A stretch of DNA of 64,000 bases from G942493375 sp942493375 (GCA_942493375.1 OW818698.1:3720001-3784000); one strand, 5' to 3'; counted from the stretch's first letter, positions 52,340-61,710 are shown. Numbers and translations: made by a program. Notes: generated by a model from the letters alone, not told the origin.

Positions 52340-55300
52340 ATGGAGAACAGCTTCAGTAATCCCCAGAGTAAGTATCGCCCGGCGCCGTTCTGGGCAATTA
52401 ACCACAAAATCAACCCCCAGGAGTGCGCACGCCAGATCACCGAAATGACCAATGCGGGGATGTCCGGCGGATTCTTCCACTCCAGAGCGGGACTCATAAC
52501 CGACTACATGAGCGAAGAATGGTTTGAGTGTATGAATGCTGCTCTGGATGCAGCTAAAAATACAGATGGCTATCTGTGGCTTTATGATGAAGACCTTTGG
52601 CCGAGTGGAAATGCCGGTGGTCAGGTTGCAATGATGAAGCCTGAATATCGTTCAGCCTCCTTGAAAGCATATCTTGTAGCAGCAGGGCAACCATTACCCG
52701 AACTGACCGAAGACCAGGCTATAGTTTTTGCCTATAATATAGGCGACAGAATGGGGCGGCAGTTGTTTGATTGTTCGCTTCTTGATGATGTGGATGAAGC
52801 GCCAGATTCTGAACGCCTGTTGATGATTCGCGAGTATTCCCCGAAAATCGGCTGGTGGAGCGGGGAGTCATACTCCAATCTTATGCATCCTGTGGCGATG
52901 CAGGAGTTCATTAAGCTTACTCACGAGAAATATAAAGCTAAGCTCTCAAAAGATTTCGGAAAACGCATCCCGGGAATCTTTACCGATGAGCCTATGCTGT
53001 CACCGGTTGATCCCAATGGAATCCACTGGTATGATGGCTTGCCTGATCTGTATTCAAAGTGGTATGGCCGTGATTTCACCGAAGATCTGCCCTATCTGGT
53101 CTTTGATGGCCCTGAATGCCGTAAGATACGGCTGCTTATTAATCGCACAATTCACCGTCAGTTCATGGAAGCCTATCTCAAGCCCCTGTTTGACTGGTGT
53201 GAAGCTAATAACCTAAAACATACTGGACACTTTATGCAGGAAAACTCTCTCACCATACAGTCCGAGACATATGGTGGTGGAGTGATGAGTTTCTACAAGT
53301 ATGAGCATGTCCCCGGAATAGACCACCTGTGCCGCGAGGTTGATACTATGCTGCTTCCATGCAAGCAGGTGACATCGGCAGCCAGACAGTTGGGTAGGAG
53401 ACAGGTCCTCACAGAGATCTTCGGAGTAAGTAGACACACCAATACGTTTGAGGACTTCAAGTGGCTTGGGGATTTTGATATGGTGTTCGGTGCCACGTTC
53501 TTCTGTCCTCACCTGAGCTGGTATTCGGCACTGGGCAAGCGAAAGCGTGATTATCCTCCGAACTGGAACTATCAGCAGACCTACTGGAAAGACTTAAGCA
53601 AACTCAATGACTACTTTGCCAGAACGGCATGGATGCTGGACAGAGGAGAAGCTGTCTGCGACATAGCAATGCTGCACCCTATAGACAGTGCAGTTGCCGA
53701 CCGCAAGTTGGGTGTCAACACAGTTGGAGGAGTCGAGGGCAACTGTGTTGTCCTGCCTGTCGATGCTCCTGTAATGGAGAGACCGAACATCGCTCAACTT
53801 GATGAGGGTTTGAAGAAGACCTTGCAGGCAGTCCTGACGAGTGGGCGCGATTGTGATTTGGTCTGTGAGGATGCGCTGGCAGAGAATAGTATTATCAAAG
53901 ACGGCAAGTTGACTGTTGGTAAGATGACATATTCAACCTTGATAGTCCCACCTTCAATTACCTGGAGACCGTCAACTTTCAGTAAACTGCAGGACTTTAT
54001 AACAGGCGGAGGTAATATACTCTTTGTTGGGCAGACTCCATTTGAACTGGATGGAGAAAAAGTCGTAGAGCAGTGGACTAGATTGATGTTTGCTAATGGA
54101 GTCCGCAGCGTTCCCTGTGCTACCAAACAGATCCAGGAAGCCGTTGACTCAATATCTAAGCAGAGCTTCATATTGCGTGATATGGATGGCAACTTCACAA
54201 CAGAAACCTACCTGCAGCACCGCAAAGAAGGAGACTCTGAGATATTCTTCATAGTCAACTCCAGTAGAGATGTTGCCAGAGACTATGTCCTTGAGTTTGC
54301 GGATCAGGTCTCGGGTTTCCTTATGGAATATGATGCAGAGTCCGGGGAGATTCATCCCTGCATGCCTGCTGAAGAGGGTCTGAGGTTTGTATTCAGTCTA
54401 CCTCCGTGTGGAAGTGTATTGCTTGCGTTGGAACAGACCGAAATAGAGGAACCTGAAGAAGAGGAAGAAGAAGTCGAATACGACTCAATGAAACTGGCGG
54501 AGAGTTTCGATTTCATAAGGTCCGATCCAAATGTCCTTGTTTTGGACAGGATGCAGGTTTCATACGACGATGGCAAGATTTTTGACGCTGAGGACCTGGA
54601 GTTCAGGATCAGACGAAAAATAGCAGAGAAATTCGGAACTCTGGATGCACTGGACTGGCAGCCGTGGGTTGCTGTGCGCAAGAAACTGTTCGACGGTAAA
54701 GGTGGACCGGTAATCCTGCGCTATGTTTTCCAGAGTGATATAGCAGCTCCCAAAGCCTGGGCTGTGATTGAGGAGATTCAAAAGGGCAAACTCTTCATCA
54801 ACGGAACTGAAGTCAGCACTGTTACCGATCAGTGGCAGTGGGATCGTGGATTCGGAAAAGTCGAAATAGGCAAGCATATAGTTGCTGGTAACAACACCCT
54901 TGATTTCTATGTTGATTATGACTTTATGGTCGAAGTGGAGGCTGCATATATAGTCGGAGACTTTGCAGTTGAGCTTGTAAGCCCTTACCACGGCAAACTG
55001 GTCAAAGAACCCACGAAGCTCAAGACCGGGTCCTGGGTTGGTCAGGGATATCCATTCTATTCCGGTAGAATGATATATAAGGCCAAAGTCGATTGTACCC
55101 GAAAAAATGCTAAACTAGTGCTGAGCCGACCTTCTGCCTCTCTGATCAACGTCAGAGTCAATGGAAAAGCAGCACAGTCTATTATGTGGAGACCCTACGA
55201 AACAGACCTATCGGCTCTGGTAAAGAAGGGTGAGAACAACATCGAAATAGAAGTTGTCTCCAGCCTCCAGAACAGCTTTGGTCCACTGCATGAGATCAAT

Positions 55301-55414
55301 GGCGACGATAACATGTGGTGCGGTCCAAACGCATTCGACGTGGAGGAGTTCATAAGAGAAGAACTAAGCCTGTTCGATTATGGTCTGCTGGACGGTGGAG
55401 AAATACTGTTCTAG
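52340..55414 (+). CDS. GH106-like glycoside hydrolase (alpha-L-rhamnosidase type)
   Basis: The 1024-residue protein opens with PAPFWAINHKINPQECARQI, then GFFHSRAGL, WLYDEDLWPSGNAGG (residues about 79-93), GIFTDEPML (about 215) and HTGHFMQEN. This is the GH106-type pattern, and the Asp/Glu of YDED and FTDEP are the likely catalytic region. A strongly acidic tract (EIEEPEEEEEEVEYD, about residue 705) separates it from C-terminal galactose-binding-like sandwiches. No signal peptide is seen. The ATG at 52340 has GGAGG seven bases upstream; an upstream in-frame start at 52298 lacks one. It is a paralogue of the protein at 32331, which lacks the acidic tract. Confidence 0.75.
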   Translation: MENSFSNPQSKYRPAPFWAINHKINPQECARQITEMTNAGMSGGFFHSRAGLITDYMSEEWFECMNAALDAAKNTDGYLWLYDEDLWPSGNAGGQVAMMKPEYRSASLKAYLVAAGQPLPELTEDQAIVFAYNIGDRMGRQLFDCSLLDDVDEAPDSERLLMIREYSPKIGWWSGESYSNLMHPVAMQEFIKLTHEKYKAKLSKDFGKRIPGIFTDEPMLSPVDPNGIHWYDGLPDLYSKWYGRDFTEDLPYLVFDGPECRKIRLLINRTIHRQFMEAYLKPLFDWCEANNLKHTGHFMQENSLTIQSETYGGGVMSFYKYEHVPGIDHLCREVDTMLLPCKQVTSAARQLGRRQVLTEIFGVSRHTNTFEDFKWLGDFDMVFGATFFCPHLSWYSALGKRKRDYPPNWNYQQTYWKDLSKLNDYFARTAWMLDRGEAVCDIAMLHPIDSAVADRKLGVNTVGGVEGNCVVLPVDAPVMERPNIAQLDEGLKKTLQAVLTSGRDCDLVCEDALAENSIIKDGKLTVGKMTYSTLIVPPSITWRPSTFSKLQDFITGGGNILFVGQTPFELDGEKVVEQWTRLMFANGVRSVPCATKQIQEAVDSISKQSFILRDMDGNFTTETYLQHRKEGDSEIFFIVNSSRDVARDYVLEFADQVSGFLMEYDAESGEIHPCMPAEEGLRFVFSLPPCGSVLLALEQTEIEEPEEEEEEVEYDSMKLAESFDFIRSDPNVLVLDRMQVSYDDGKIFDAEDLEFRIRRKIAEKFGTLDALDWQPWVAVRKKLFDGKGGPVILRYVFQSDIAAPKAWAVIEEIQKGKLFINGTEVSTVTDQWQWDRGFGKVEIGKHIVAGNNTLDFYVDYDFMVEVEAAYIVGDFAVELVSPYHGKLVKEPTKLKTGSWVGQGYPFYSGRMIYKAKVDCTRKNAKLVLSRPSASLINVRVNGKAAQSIMWRPYETDLSALVKKGENNIEIEVVSSLQNSFGPLHEINGDDNMWCGPNAFDVEEFIREELSLFDYGLLDGGEILF

Positions 55415-55429
55415 ACCTATTGTGGTATA

Positions 55430-55509
55430 CAGGAGCATAAATTTGATGCTCCTGATATATATAACAAATAAAAAGCCTTCCCTTTATATAGAGGGAAGGC
55501 TTTTTATTT
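55430..55509. terminator. Two hairpins, the second a bidirectional intrinsic terminator
   Basis: A first hairpin pairs CAGGAGCAT with ATGCTCCTG (55430-55454). A second pairs AAAAAGCCTTCCCT with AGGGAAGGCTTTTT (55470-55505), with A and T tracts on both flanks. It can thus terminate the GH106-like gene on the plus strand and the zinc-ribbon gene on the minus strand. Confidence 0.9.
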
Positions 55510-55538
55510 TGATTCAAATCTTTTACCGTATTAGTTAA

Positions 55539-55838
55539 CTAGCTTTTAGAAGCAACTGGCTCAGGTTTCTTTGTTTCGGTAGCTGCCGGTGCAGGGGCTG
55601 GGGTAGGCGCTGGCGCAGGATCCGGTGTGGATGGAGCTACATTGCATCCAGCTGCTTTAGAGCCCGGGTAGTCATTGACATGGAAACCGGAGCCCTTAAA
55701 CACAATTCCTGGAGCAAAGAGCAACCTGGATATTTTACCTTTGCATTCCGGACAAATGGTTAACGGATCATCAATCATACGCTGGACTGTCTCAAATTCG
55801 TGTGCACAGTCCTTGCACCTGTATACATAAGTTGGCAT
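55539..55838 (-). CDS. FmdB-type zinc-ribbon protein with Pro/Ala-rich tail
   Basis: The 99-residue protein starts MPTYVYRCKDCAHEFE and continues with ICPECKGKISRLLF, giving the two CxxC knuckles of the FmdB/regulatory zinc ribbon. GSGFHVNDY is the usual end of the conserved part. The tail (about residues 65-99) is an extended Pro/Ala/Thr stretch. Such proteins are thought to be small regulators. The ATG at 55838 has GGAGGAGA about seven bases upstream; a longer in-frame start at 55886 has no support. No linked gene suggests a target. Confidence 0.85.
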   Translation of the reverse strand: MPTYVYRCKDCAHEFETVQRMIDDPLTICPECKGKISRLLFAPGIVFKGSGFHVNDYPGSKAAGCNVAPSTPDPAPAPTPAPAPAATETKKPEPVASKS

Positions 55839-56003
55839 TACTATATCTCCTCCGACGCACGGAAGTGGGGTTTCAATATATATCATTATACCTGAGCGCT
55901 ATACCCTACGACAAACTCCGAACTCAAAAACGCGTACTTCATAGAGTTATAATTCCGATCATACGCCTGAATCCATCCTTATAGAATGGGCACAAATCAT
56001 ATA

Positions 56004-57584
56004 TCAGGAGTTGAGTAACCGCATAGCATTCAGACCAAGGATCTGCCGTTTATCATCCTCTGACAACTGAGAGAATACCACCCATCCAAGTTGTTGTCTC
56101 ATATCACGCATGGGTTGATCGGAACCATACATGACTCTCGATGCCCCGGCCCCTTCTGCAAGATAGTCTATAATCCCCAGGCAAACTGGAGTCAGAGTGA
56201 TCTCTATCATGAAGTTCGGATGCTTATTTGCCAACCGAATCGCATGATCAGCTACCTCATAACTCCCTCCGCAGTGTGCAGCTACAAAAGTCACCTCAGG
56301 ATAGCGACCACACAATACATCCAGCTCGGACAGGTCACCTCTTTGCGGATGCAGCAAAACATACAGATTTCTCTCAGCTGCAAACTCCCACAATACATCA
56401 AAAGCCGGGTCGTCGTAGTGCTTACCATGATAGATATACGGTTTGAGTCCCAGGAATCTACGGTCGATATATACTTCTTCCAGTTTCTGCCGGAGAATCT
56501 CAGGATCGTCATGGGTTACATCAAATGTAGCCAGTCCCCAGAAGAAATTGGGGGCAAAATCCAGGGCGGATTTGACGCATTGATTACCCTTGTCCGGATC
56601 GACACCGACAGTTCCATTCCAACTCATAATTCCCATCCGGTCAATTCCAAGCCGACGGGACATTTCCACTGTCCCCTCAGGTCCCCCATTGTACATCGCA
56701 TACGATCCACCGCCGCCGTGCAGACCCTCATCCAGCATATGTGCATGCATGTCATAGACAACAGCACTCAACGGCTTGCCCTTACGGGCTTCAGCCATCA
56801 GGACATCTTCATATTCATTAACGATCTCACGAGGAGGAACCAGGCCGTGGGTCAGTCTGGTCAGGTTTCCACCTGCTATCTTTTGCCTTACTGTGTCAGA
56901 AACCTGCGCATAATCAACATAACACCTGTGAGCACCCATAGACATGTCGGCAGCATTAGAAGCATACAGAAGCTGGTCTTCACAGCCAAGTTCCACCAGG
57001 TGCTCAATGCCGTAGTTTATCTGGAAGTGATCGAATGATATATGAAGGTTCTTGTGATTCAACAGTAGAGGAAAAATACATCTCTGTCTCGCCCAACTGA
57101 CTCCAACTATGAGTATATTAAGGTTTGGATGGCGTGTCAGTAATGTCTCTAGCGTAGACTCATCCATCTCAGTGCGCATGTCCACAATTACTAGAGACCC
57201 ATGATCTTCCAAACCCTTAAGCAATGGTGTGCTGTATTGTGAAGCAATGTCCCAGCCGTTTGTTTTGGGATAAACTGTTACAGCCTTTACTTGATTGGTT
57301 TCCATCAATTCCCACAATTTGTCTGGTCCCGGGAACTCTCCTGTCCAGTGGGGCATAACATTCCAGACAGGGAATAAATTGTCGTATTCAGACAACATAT
57401 CGCACAATCGGAGGTTTTCCAGCATAGGATCATACTGTACAGTCATCGTATGAGCGACCATTGCTGCAGAAATTGAACAATGGTTCATCTCATCCACAAT
57501 GTCCAGCAATTTCCACGGTTGTGCAGCATGAATATTGGCTTTTGTTCCAAATCTGGTAAAGGCATCAAAGAATACTGCAGGCAT
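56004..57584 (-). CDS. Tandem amidohydrolase-2 protein, first domain degenerate
   Basis: The 526-residue protein appears to be two metal-dependent TIM-barrel amidohydrolases joined together. The C-terminal one (about residues 280-526) keeps DMHAHMLDEG, LHPQRGD, VAAHCGG and MYGSDQPMRD, a full set of metal and base residues. The N-terminal one (about 1-250) has the matching ending ISFDHF and LLYASNAADMSMG but begins FFDAFTRFG, without the HxH pair, so it is probably inactive. GGAGG precedes the ATG. The substrate is unknown; the family includes decarboxylases and lactonases. It is divergent from the XRE-cupin regulator. Confidence 0.75.
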   Translation of the reverse strand: MPAVFFDAFTRFGTKANIHAAQPWKLLDIVDEMNHCSISAAMVAHTMTVQYDPMLENLRLCDMLSEYDNLFPVWNVMPHWTGEFPGPDKLWELMETNQVKAVTVYPKTNGWDIASQYSTPLLKGLEDHGSLVIVDMRTEMDESTLETLLTRHPNLNILIVGVSWARQRCIFPLLLNHKNLHISFDHFQINYGIEHLVELGCEDQLLYASNAADMSMGAHRCYVDYAQVSDTVRQKIAGGNLTRLTHGLVPPREIVNEYEDVLMAEARKGKPLSAVVYDMHAHMLDEGLHGGGGSYAMYNGGPEGTVEMSRRLGIDRMGIMSWNGTVGVDPDKGNQCVKSALDFAPNFFWGLATFDVTHDDPEILRQKLEEVYIDRRFLGLKPYIYHGKHYDDPAFDVLWEFAAERNLYVLLHPQRGDLSELDVLCGRYPEVTFVAAHCGGSYEVADHAIRLANKHPNFMIEITLTPVCLGIIDYLAEGAGASRVMYGSDQPMRDMRQQLGWVVFSQLSEDDKRQILGLNAMRLLNS

Positions 57585-57718
57585 TGTTTACCTCCACGAA
57601 AGGCGTGCGCTTAGCAGCTCATATAGCTTCTTAATATACTACACAATAAAGTTAAAATCATTTAATTACGATGTACCCCAAAGAGTGATGAATTGTGCTA
57701 CTATAGTATACAGTAAAC

Positions 57719-57786
57719 GGTGACAATGATCACCCGTGACTGTCAAATCGACACTAACGTGCGTTTGTTAGTCGCTCTTCACTAAC
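57719..57786. promoter_or_regulatory. Operator-like palindromes between divergent genes
   Basis: GGTGA/TCACC (57719-57734) is a short palindrome. ACTAAC (57753-57758) and GTTAGT (57767-57772) form a perfect inverted repeat, with a third ACTAAC at 57781-57786. All lie 46 to 113 bases upstream of the -35 of the XRE-cupin gene. They are candidate binding sites for that regulator. Confidence 0.4.
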
Positions 57787-57831
57787 ACAATTCTATATGT
57801 CTTTCACAGACACCTTTGGAACCATTACAAC

Positions 57832-57860
57832 TTGACAGCGTATAATATATGCGCTATTCT
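57832..57860 (+). promoter_or_regulatory. Promoter of the XRE-cupin gene
   Basis: A perfect TTGACA (57832-57837), a 17-bp spacer and TATTCT (57855-57860) predict a start near 57867. That lies after the upstream in-frame ATG (57849), which decides the translation start in favour of 57882. Confidence 0.65.
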
Positions 57861-57881
57861 GTGTCCTTTAGAGAGTACTAC

Positions 57882-58445
57882 ATGAGCGCAAATACATTTG
57901 ATGTGGAACAGATCGGCCCCAGAATTCGAGCATTGCGAGAACAGCGGGGACTGTCGATGCGGGAACTTGCTGCAAAAAGCCAGGTCTCGGCCAGCTTTGT
58001 GTCCAAGATAGAGTCCTGCAAGGCTTCACCTACGGTTGTTAGCCTTATGAAGCTCTTGGACGCAATGGATCTTGGGCTTCACGAATTCTTCCAGACTGAT
58101 AAGGAAGATAACCCGGTGGAAATGATAGTCTTTCCACGGGAACAGATGGCGGTATCAGAGGATAGCCAGCATGCATGGTTTTATGCGTTTCCAAGGCATC
58201 CGGATATCAAAATGAACCTCAGTTATGAAGAGTTCAAAGCGCACACCAGGCTCAGAGCAAAAGAGACACATAAACACGATCTCTGTGGGTTTGTGATATC
58301 TGGTGAGTTGACTGTAGATATTCCAAGCCGGGGACGCTTTGTTGCTAAAGCTGGAGATGCATTTTATATTCCAGCAGGATTGATGCATATAGCCGGCAAC
58401 CGCGCAAATCAGATTTTAAAACTCGTAGCAATACAGACCACCTGA
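57882..58445 (+). CDS. XRE-type HTH regulator with C-terminal cupin
   Basis: The 187-residue protein has an N-terminal HTH (IGPRIRALREQRGLSMRELAAKSQVSASFVSKIES, residues about 11-45) and a C-terminal cupin (about 115-180) with ETHKHDLCGFVISGELTV and AGDAFYIPAGLMHIAGN. His residues in the cupin suggest binding of a metal or small ligand. It likely controls the sugar operon that starts 61 bp downstream or the divergent amidohydrolase, with the catabolite as inducer. The ATG at 57882 follows a purine-rich GAGAG. The upstream ATG at 57849 is before the transcription start. Confidence 0.85.
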   Translation: MSANTFDVEQIGPRIRALREQRGLSMRELAAKSQVSASFVSKIESCKASPTVVSLMKLLDAMDLGLHEFFQTDKEDNPVEMIVFPREQMAVSEDSQHAWFYAFPRHPDIKMNLSYEEFKAHTRLRAKETHKHDLCGFVISGELTVDIPSRGRFVAKAGDAFYIPAGLMHIAGNRANQILKLVAIQTT

Positions 58446-58506
58446 CGAGTAGTGTAAATTACGCTGTCAATATAGTTTTATCAATTATCAAAAGGAGAAT
58501 AGAGAT

Positions 58507-59535
58507 ATGTCTGCGCAATTCAGATTCTCATTTGGCCCCTGGAATATCCATGAGGGCTCGGACCCGTTTGGTCCTGTCGTGCGTAAACCATTCAGTTTCA
58601 TTGAGAAACTGGATTTTGCCGTGGAAGCCGGTTTCAAGGGTATCCAGTTCCACGATGATGATGCAGTTGATATAGAGCTTTCACTTGCTGAGCAGGATAA
58701 AGCGCTCAAAGAGCTCAAGAAAATGCTCGATGACCGTGGGCTCGAAGCCGAGTTCGTTGCGCCCAGACTCTGGGAAGATCCAAGGACAATAGATGGCGGT
58801 TGGACATCCAACAACCCGGATGCACGCAAGTACGCTTTCGAGCGCTGCATTAGAACGGTCGAAATAGCCAAAGAGCTGGGCACCGATAAAGTCGTTCTAT
58901 GGCCTGCAAGAGAAGGTACCTATGTCCGGGAGTCCAAAGACCCGAAGGTAGCCGCTGACAGGTTTGTCGAAGTCATCGATGCAATGCTGACTCACGACAA
59001 GACCATAAAAATTCTTGGAGAGATGAAGCCGAACGAGCCGATGGACAGCACATTCGTGCCGACTACCGGCCACTTCCTGGCAATCGGTTCCAGGACTATC
59101 GATCCGAGCAGAGTCGGTATTCTCATTGAGTCCGCACACGCTATCCTTGCAGGTCTGGAGCCTTCCGAGGAGATGGGATTTGCTTTGAGCTTCGGTAAGC
59201 TCTGGGGCGTTCACCTCAACGACCAGAACGGTCTGAAGTTCGATGAGGACAAGACCTTCGGAATGGTCAACCTGCGTAGAGCATTTTCACAGGTATATAT
59301 CCTGAACAAATACAATTTTGGAGCCAACGGTGAGTATGTCGGTCTGGATGTTAAAACTCTTCGCACACAGAAGCAGGATGTGTCGATGAAACACCTCACC
59401 TACTCCAAGGCAGTTTTCGAAATGCTGTTGGCAAAAGTCCAACAGGTGGATGAAAAGATTATCGAACAGTTCCGTGCTGAACAAGATTATGAAGAAATGG
59501 ATCTTTATCTGACCAAGATCCTGTTGGGGGTATAA
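58507..59535 (+). CDS. Xylose-isomerase-like TIM-barrel sugar isomerase
   Basis: The 342-residue protein has xylose-isomerase-type features: FSFGPWNIHEGSDPFG and GIQFHDDDAVD (about residues 40-52) near the N-terminus. Metal-binding residues lie in ILGEMKPNEPMDS, ILIESAHAILAG and GVHLNDQNG. It should interconvert an aldose and ketose or related keto-sugar. AAGGAG precedes the ATG. It is the first of four adjacent genes (isomerase, aminotransferase, second isomerase, small beta protein), with only two bases to the next start. The substrate cannot be fixed, but the aminotransferase suggests an amino sugar or inosose-like compound. Confidence 0.82.
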   Translation: MSAQFRFSFGPWNIHEGSDPFGPVVRKPFSFIEKLDFAVEAGFKGIQFHDDDAVDIELSLAEQDKALKELKKMLDDRGLEAEFVAPRLWEDPRTIDGGWTSNNPDARKYAFERCIRTVEIAKELGTDKVVLWPAREGTYVRESKDPKVAADRFVEVIDAMLTHDKTIKILGEMKPNEPMDSTFVPTTGHFLAIGSRTIDPSRVGILIESAHAILAGLEPSEEMGFALSFGKLWGVHLNDQNGLKFDEDKTFGMVNLRRAFSQVYILNKYNFGANGEYVGLDVKTLRTQKQDVSMKHLTYSKAVFEMLLAKVQQVDEKIIEQFRAEQDYEEMDLYLTKILLGV

Positions 59536-59537
59536 AA

Positions 59538-60815
59538 ATGCAAGAAGAACTGGCCATCAATGGTGGTCCGAAGGCGAAGACGACTCCGGGCGTAGCGATG
59601 TATCCAGGTGGATTGGAAATAGGGGAAGAAGAGAAGAGGCAGGTCCTTGAAGTTCTGGACCGCAAATATCTCTTCCGCTATTACGGCCCCGAGGATTACC
59701 CTTCCAAGGTTGCAGAATTCGAAGAGAAGTTCGCTGCACAGATGGGATCTAAGCACTGTCTGGCAGTAACCAATTGCACAAGTGCTCTGATCAGCGCACT
59801 TGCAGCGGTAGGTGTGGGACCCGGAGACGAAGTCATCGTCAACGGTTACACATTCTTCGCATCCTGCGCATCCATCGTTGCCGCAAGAGCAATCCCGGTC
59901 ATCTGTGAGATGGACGATACCTACACAATGGACCCGGATGATCTGGAAAAGAAGATCACTCCTTCCACAAAAGCCGTAATCTGCGTCCACATGAGAGGCG
60001 CTCCCTGTGATATGGACAAGATCACTGCCATATGCAAGAAGCACAACCTCAAACTGGTTGAGGATGTAGCTCAGGCCTGCGGTGGTTCTTACAAGGGTAA
60101 GAGACTGGGGACCTTCGGTGATGTTGGGTGCTTCAGCTTCCAGTTCCACAAAATTATCACTGCTGGTGAAGGTGGAGCTTGTCTGACAGATGATGATGTC
60201 ATTTATGACAGACTAATGGGCTATCACGATACAGCAGCCTGCTGGAGACCGGACAGATTTGGCCACGAAAGATACAAAGGGGAGCTCTTCTGCGGAGTTA
60301 ACTACCGCATGAGTGAACTCACCGGCGCAGTTATGCTTGCTCAGTTTGCAAGGCTCGATACTCTGCTCGAAAAGATGCGTGCAAATAAGAAGCGTATTAA
60401 AGACAAGATCAAAGACCTTAAGGGCCTGACATTCCGCAGACTTACAGACGAAGCCGGAGACGTCGCAATATGTCTGATGTTCCGCATCACCGACAAAGAC
60501 AAGATCCGTCCGTTTGTAGAAGCTCTGCAGGCTGAGGGCGTTGGCGTTGGATCTGTATATGACAGCAGCATTCCTGACTGGCACATATACTCCCACTGGG
60601 AGCATATTATGAGCAAGGCCACAATTACATCCGAAGGCTGTCCATACACCTGCCCGCACTACAAGGGCAATGTAGAGTATTCACCGGATATGTGCCCGAA
60701 TACTCTGGAGCTTCTGTCCCAGACAGTTGCACTGGACATTCCAGCCCAGATGACCGAAGAAGACTGCGACCAGATAGCCAAAGGCATCCGCAAAGTAGCC
60801 GAAGCGATTCTGTAA
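59538..60815 (+). CDS. DegT/DnrJ/EryC1/StrS-family sugar aminotransferase
   Basis: The 425-residue PLP enzyme transfers an amino group to or from a keto-sugar. NCTSALISALAAVGVGPGDEVIVNGYTF, EDVAQACGGSYKGKRLGTFGDVGCFSF and the Lys in FQFHKIITAGEGGA that binds PLP are all present. It is a full-length member. Its start lies two bases after the isomerase stop, so it is part of that operon. Family members act in sugar nucleotide or aminocyclitol pathways; without a nucleotide-sugar gene nearby, a catabolic or aminocyclitol role fits better. Substrate unknown. Confidence 0.9.
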   Translation: MQEELAINGGPKAKTTPGVAMYPGGLEIGEEEKRQVLEVLDRKYLFRYYGPEDYPSKVAEFEEKFAAQMGSKHCLAVTNCTSALISALAAVGVGPGDEVIVNGYTFFASCASIVAARAIPVICEMDDTYTMDPDDLEKKITPSTKAVICVHMRGAPCDMDKITAICKKHNLKLVEDVAQACGGSYKGKRLGTFGDVGCFSFQFHKIITAGEGGACLTDDDVIYDRLMGYHDTAACWRPDRFGHERYKGELFCGVNYRMSELTGAVMLAQFARLDTLLEKMRANKKRIKDKIKDLKGLTFRRLTDEAGDVAICLMFRITDKDKIRPFVEALQAEGVGVGSVYDSSIPDWHIYSHWEHIMSKATITSEGCPYTCPHYKGNVEYSPDMCPNTLELLSQTVALDIPAQMTEEDCDQIAKGIRKVAEAIL

Positions 60816-60833
60816 AACAATTGACAGTTGATA

Positions 60834-60886
60834 ATTGACAATGGATAATGTGGAGACTCAGGTCTTCCGTAATCCATTGTCAATTT
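60834..60886. repeat. Perfect 14-bp inverted repeat inside the operon
   Basis: AATTGACAATGGAT (60834-60847) and ATCCATTGTCAATT (60873-60886) pair perfectly around a 25-nt loop. A related direct copy ATTGACAGTTGAT lies just before. It fills most of the gap before the ribosome-binding site of the next gene. It may act as an mRNA stability or processing hairpin, or be a remnant of a dispersed repeat. Confidence 0.6.
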
Positions 60887-60908
60887 GTACATTAATGTGG
60901 AGGAAACA

Positions 60909-61703
60909 ATGAAATTCGATATATGTCTGGAGATGGTCCTGACCGATCTTCCTTATGATCAGAGAATTTTAAAAATAGGCGAGTGTGGATTCAAGTCGGT
61001 CGAGTTTTGGATGCACGACGAGAAAGACGCGGTTGTCCTGAAGCAGACTGCTGAGCAGGCCGGAGTTGATATCAACAACCTGGTAGTAAACGGCCCAGCT
61101 GGCAGCCCTGGTGGATCTTTAACAGATGCTAAAGAGCTTAATGCTTACCTCGAAAGAGTTGATGAAGTCATCGCTTTTGCAAAGAAAGCCGGTATCTCCA
61201 AAGGAATAACCTGTACAGGCAACTTAATTCCCGGACTAACCCGTGCTCAGATGAGAGCCAATGTTGAGAACGCTCTGGTTGAAGCCGGAAAGATTGCTGC
61301 AAAGAATGATTTCCTGTTGGTTCTTGAATGCCTGAACACCCATGTAGACCACGCAGGTTACTTCCTGGATTCCTCTATCGAGGGTGTTGAGATCATCAAG
61401 TCAGTCAACTCTCCCAACGTAAAAGTCCTTTACGATGTCTATCATATGCAGATTATGGAAGGCAACGTTATCGCCAATGTCACTAAAAACATAGATTCCA
61501 TCGGCCACTTCCACTCTGCAGGAGTTCCCGGCAGGCATGAACTGGACAACGGAGAGCTGAACTATCCTGCGATCATCAAAGCCATCGCAGCAACTGGATA
61601 TGATGGAGCTTTCGGCCTGGAATATTCACCTGCAGGTGCAGACGGTATAGCATCACTGAAGCATATGCGCGCTCTTCTGGATTCCACCGGAGTTGAAAAG
61701 TAG
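60909..61703 (+). CDS. Hydroxypyruvate-isomerase-like TIM-barrel protein
   Basis: The 264-residue protein matches the Hyi/AP-endonuclease-2 barrel family: MKFDICLEMVLTDLPYDQRI at the start, LVLECLNTHVDHAGYFL, VKVLYDVYHMQIMEGN and GHFHSAGVPGRHELDNGELNY. The acids and His of these motifs hold the catalytic metal. It likely isomerises a small keto/aldo compound made by the preceding enzymes. GGAGG precedes the ATG at 60909; an in-frame upstream start at 60885 lies near the hairpin and lacks a site. The next gene begins seven bases after its stop. Confidence 0.82.
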   Translation: MKFDICLEMVLTDLPYDQRILKIGECGFKSVEFWMHDEKDAVVLKQTAEQAGVDINNLVVNGPAGSPGGSLTDAKELNAYLERVDEVIAFAKKAGISKGITCTGNLIPGLTRAQMRANVENALVEAGKIAAKNDFLLVLECLNTHVDHAGYFLDSSIEGVEIIKSVNSPNVKVLYDVYHMQIMEGNVIANVTKNIDSIGHFHSAGVPGRHELDNGELNYPAIIKAIAATGYDGAFGLEYSPAGADGIASLKHMRALLDSTGVEK

Positions 61704-61710
61704 TCCAAAT

